From assembly GCA_036558305.1 (NCBI GenBank), contig DATBFX010000414.1:1-14071 (forward strand): a stretch of 14,071 bases of DNA, given 5' to 3'. This DNA is from DATBFX01 sp036558305. Its GTDB lineage: Bacteria > Chloroflexota > Chloroflexia > Thermomicrobiales > UBA6265. A program made the translations under genes and the position numbers. Of this stretch, positions 14,021 through 14,071 are shown piece after piece. The stretch's first letter is position 1. Each line of letters starts with the position of its first letter. The notes under the pieces were generated by a model. It was not told the DNA's origin. It saw only the letters and a list, made by a program, of their open reading frames with translations, and did no database searches.

Positions 14021-14071
14021 AGTCATCCGCCAGGGGCGGGGAGTCGTTCCGATATGGGATCATCGGTCGTA
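14017..14071 (+). CDS. Start of a probable Rossmann-fold oxidoreductase (partial, runs off window)
   Basis: A GTG at 14017-14019 overlaps the nadE TGA (14018-14020) as GTGA. GGAG lies about nine bases upstream, inside the end of nadE. Only 18 codons are visible, ending 'FRYGIIGR'. The 'YGIIGxG' pattern is typical of the first strand and glycine turn of Gfo/Idh/MocA-type NAD(P)-dependent oxidoreductases, but the third glycine lies outside the window. Coupling to NAD synthetase would fit a dinucleotide-using enzyme, although too little is visible to claim function. An ATG at about 14054 in another frame is the alternative reading. Confidence 0.5.
   Translation, partial: MKSSARGGESFRYGIIGR

Noticed and set aside
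11960..14026. 688-codon minus-strand open frame opposite nadE
   Set aside because: An antisense shadow rich in Arg, Asp and Val with no recognisable domain; nadE on the plus strand has a full catalytic set.

Overview
The window is GC-rich (about 67-68% in hand-counted lines), densely coded and chromosomal in character. Gene types and codon use suggest a Chloroflexota bacterium, perhaps close to Thermomicrobia. That rests on a LuxR-type STAND ATPase regulator, a NarL-type kinase with a many-pass membrane sensor, Tat-exported cupredoxins and a long glutamine-dependent NAD synthetase. The placement is inference from family resemblance only. I see no tRNA, rRNA, CRISPR array, transposase or integrase.

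Region 1 (1-2640, minus strand) looks like a sugar-acid catabolic cluster. A DHDPS/KDG-aldolase family lyase is followed 8 nt later by an enolase-superfamily acid-sugar dehydratase. An AraC-type regulator, cut by the window edge, comes next. The dehydratase would make a 2-keto-3-deoxy acid, which the aldolase would cleave.

Region 2 (2826-3918, plus strand) is a two-gene cassette of small proteins with PD-(D/E)XK-like motifs (DUF4365 type). Its GC content is visibly lower (about 56% in sampled lines). It is the clearest candidate for horizontally acquired, possibly defence-related DNA. Its last stop codon overlaps the stop codon of the next, convergent gene.

Region 3 (3915-9088, minus strand) holds two paralogous Tat-exported two-domain cupredoxin-like proteins and a NarL-family sensor kinase/response regulator pair. 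Kinase and regulator are coupled by an ATGA overlap. One cupredoxin gene lies directly upstream of the kinase, separated by a long hairpin. A link between the exported copper or redox protein and the sensor is plausible but unproven. Two gene-free stretches (7647-8200 and 9089-9469) lie beside the second cupredoxin gene.

Region 4 (9470-14071) has a large LuxR-type STAND ATPase regulator (minus strand), divergent from glutamine-dependent NAD+ synthetase (nadE, plus strand). A further gene starts at the window edge with a GTGA overlap and is probably a Rossmann-fold oxidoreductase. The LuxR-type gene carries an in-frame 75-bp element with 19-bp perfect inverted arms built of G-rich heptamers. 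This element is the most unusual sequence structure in the window.
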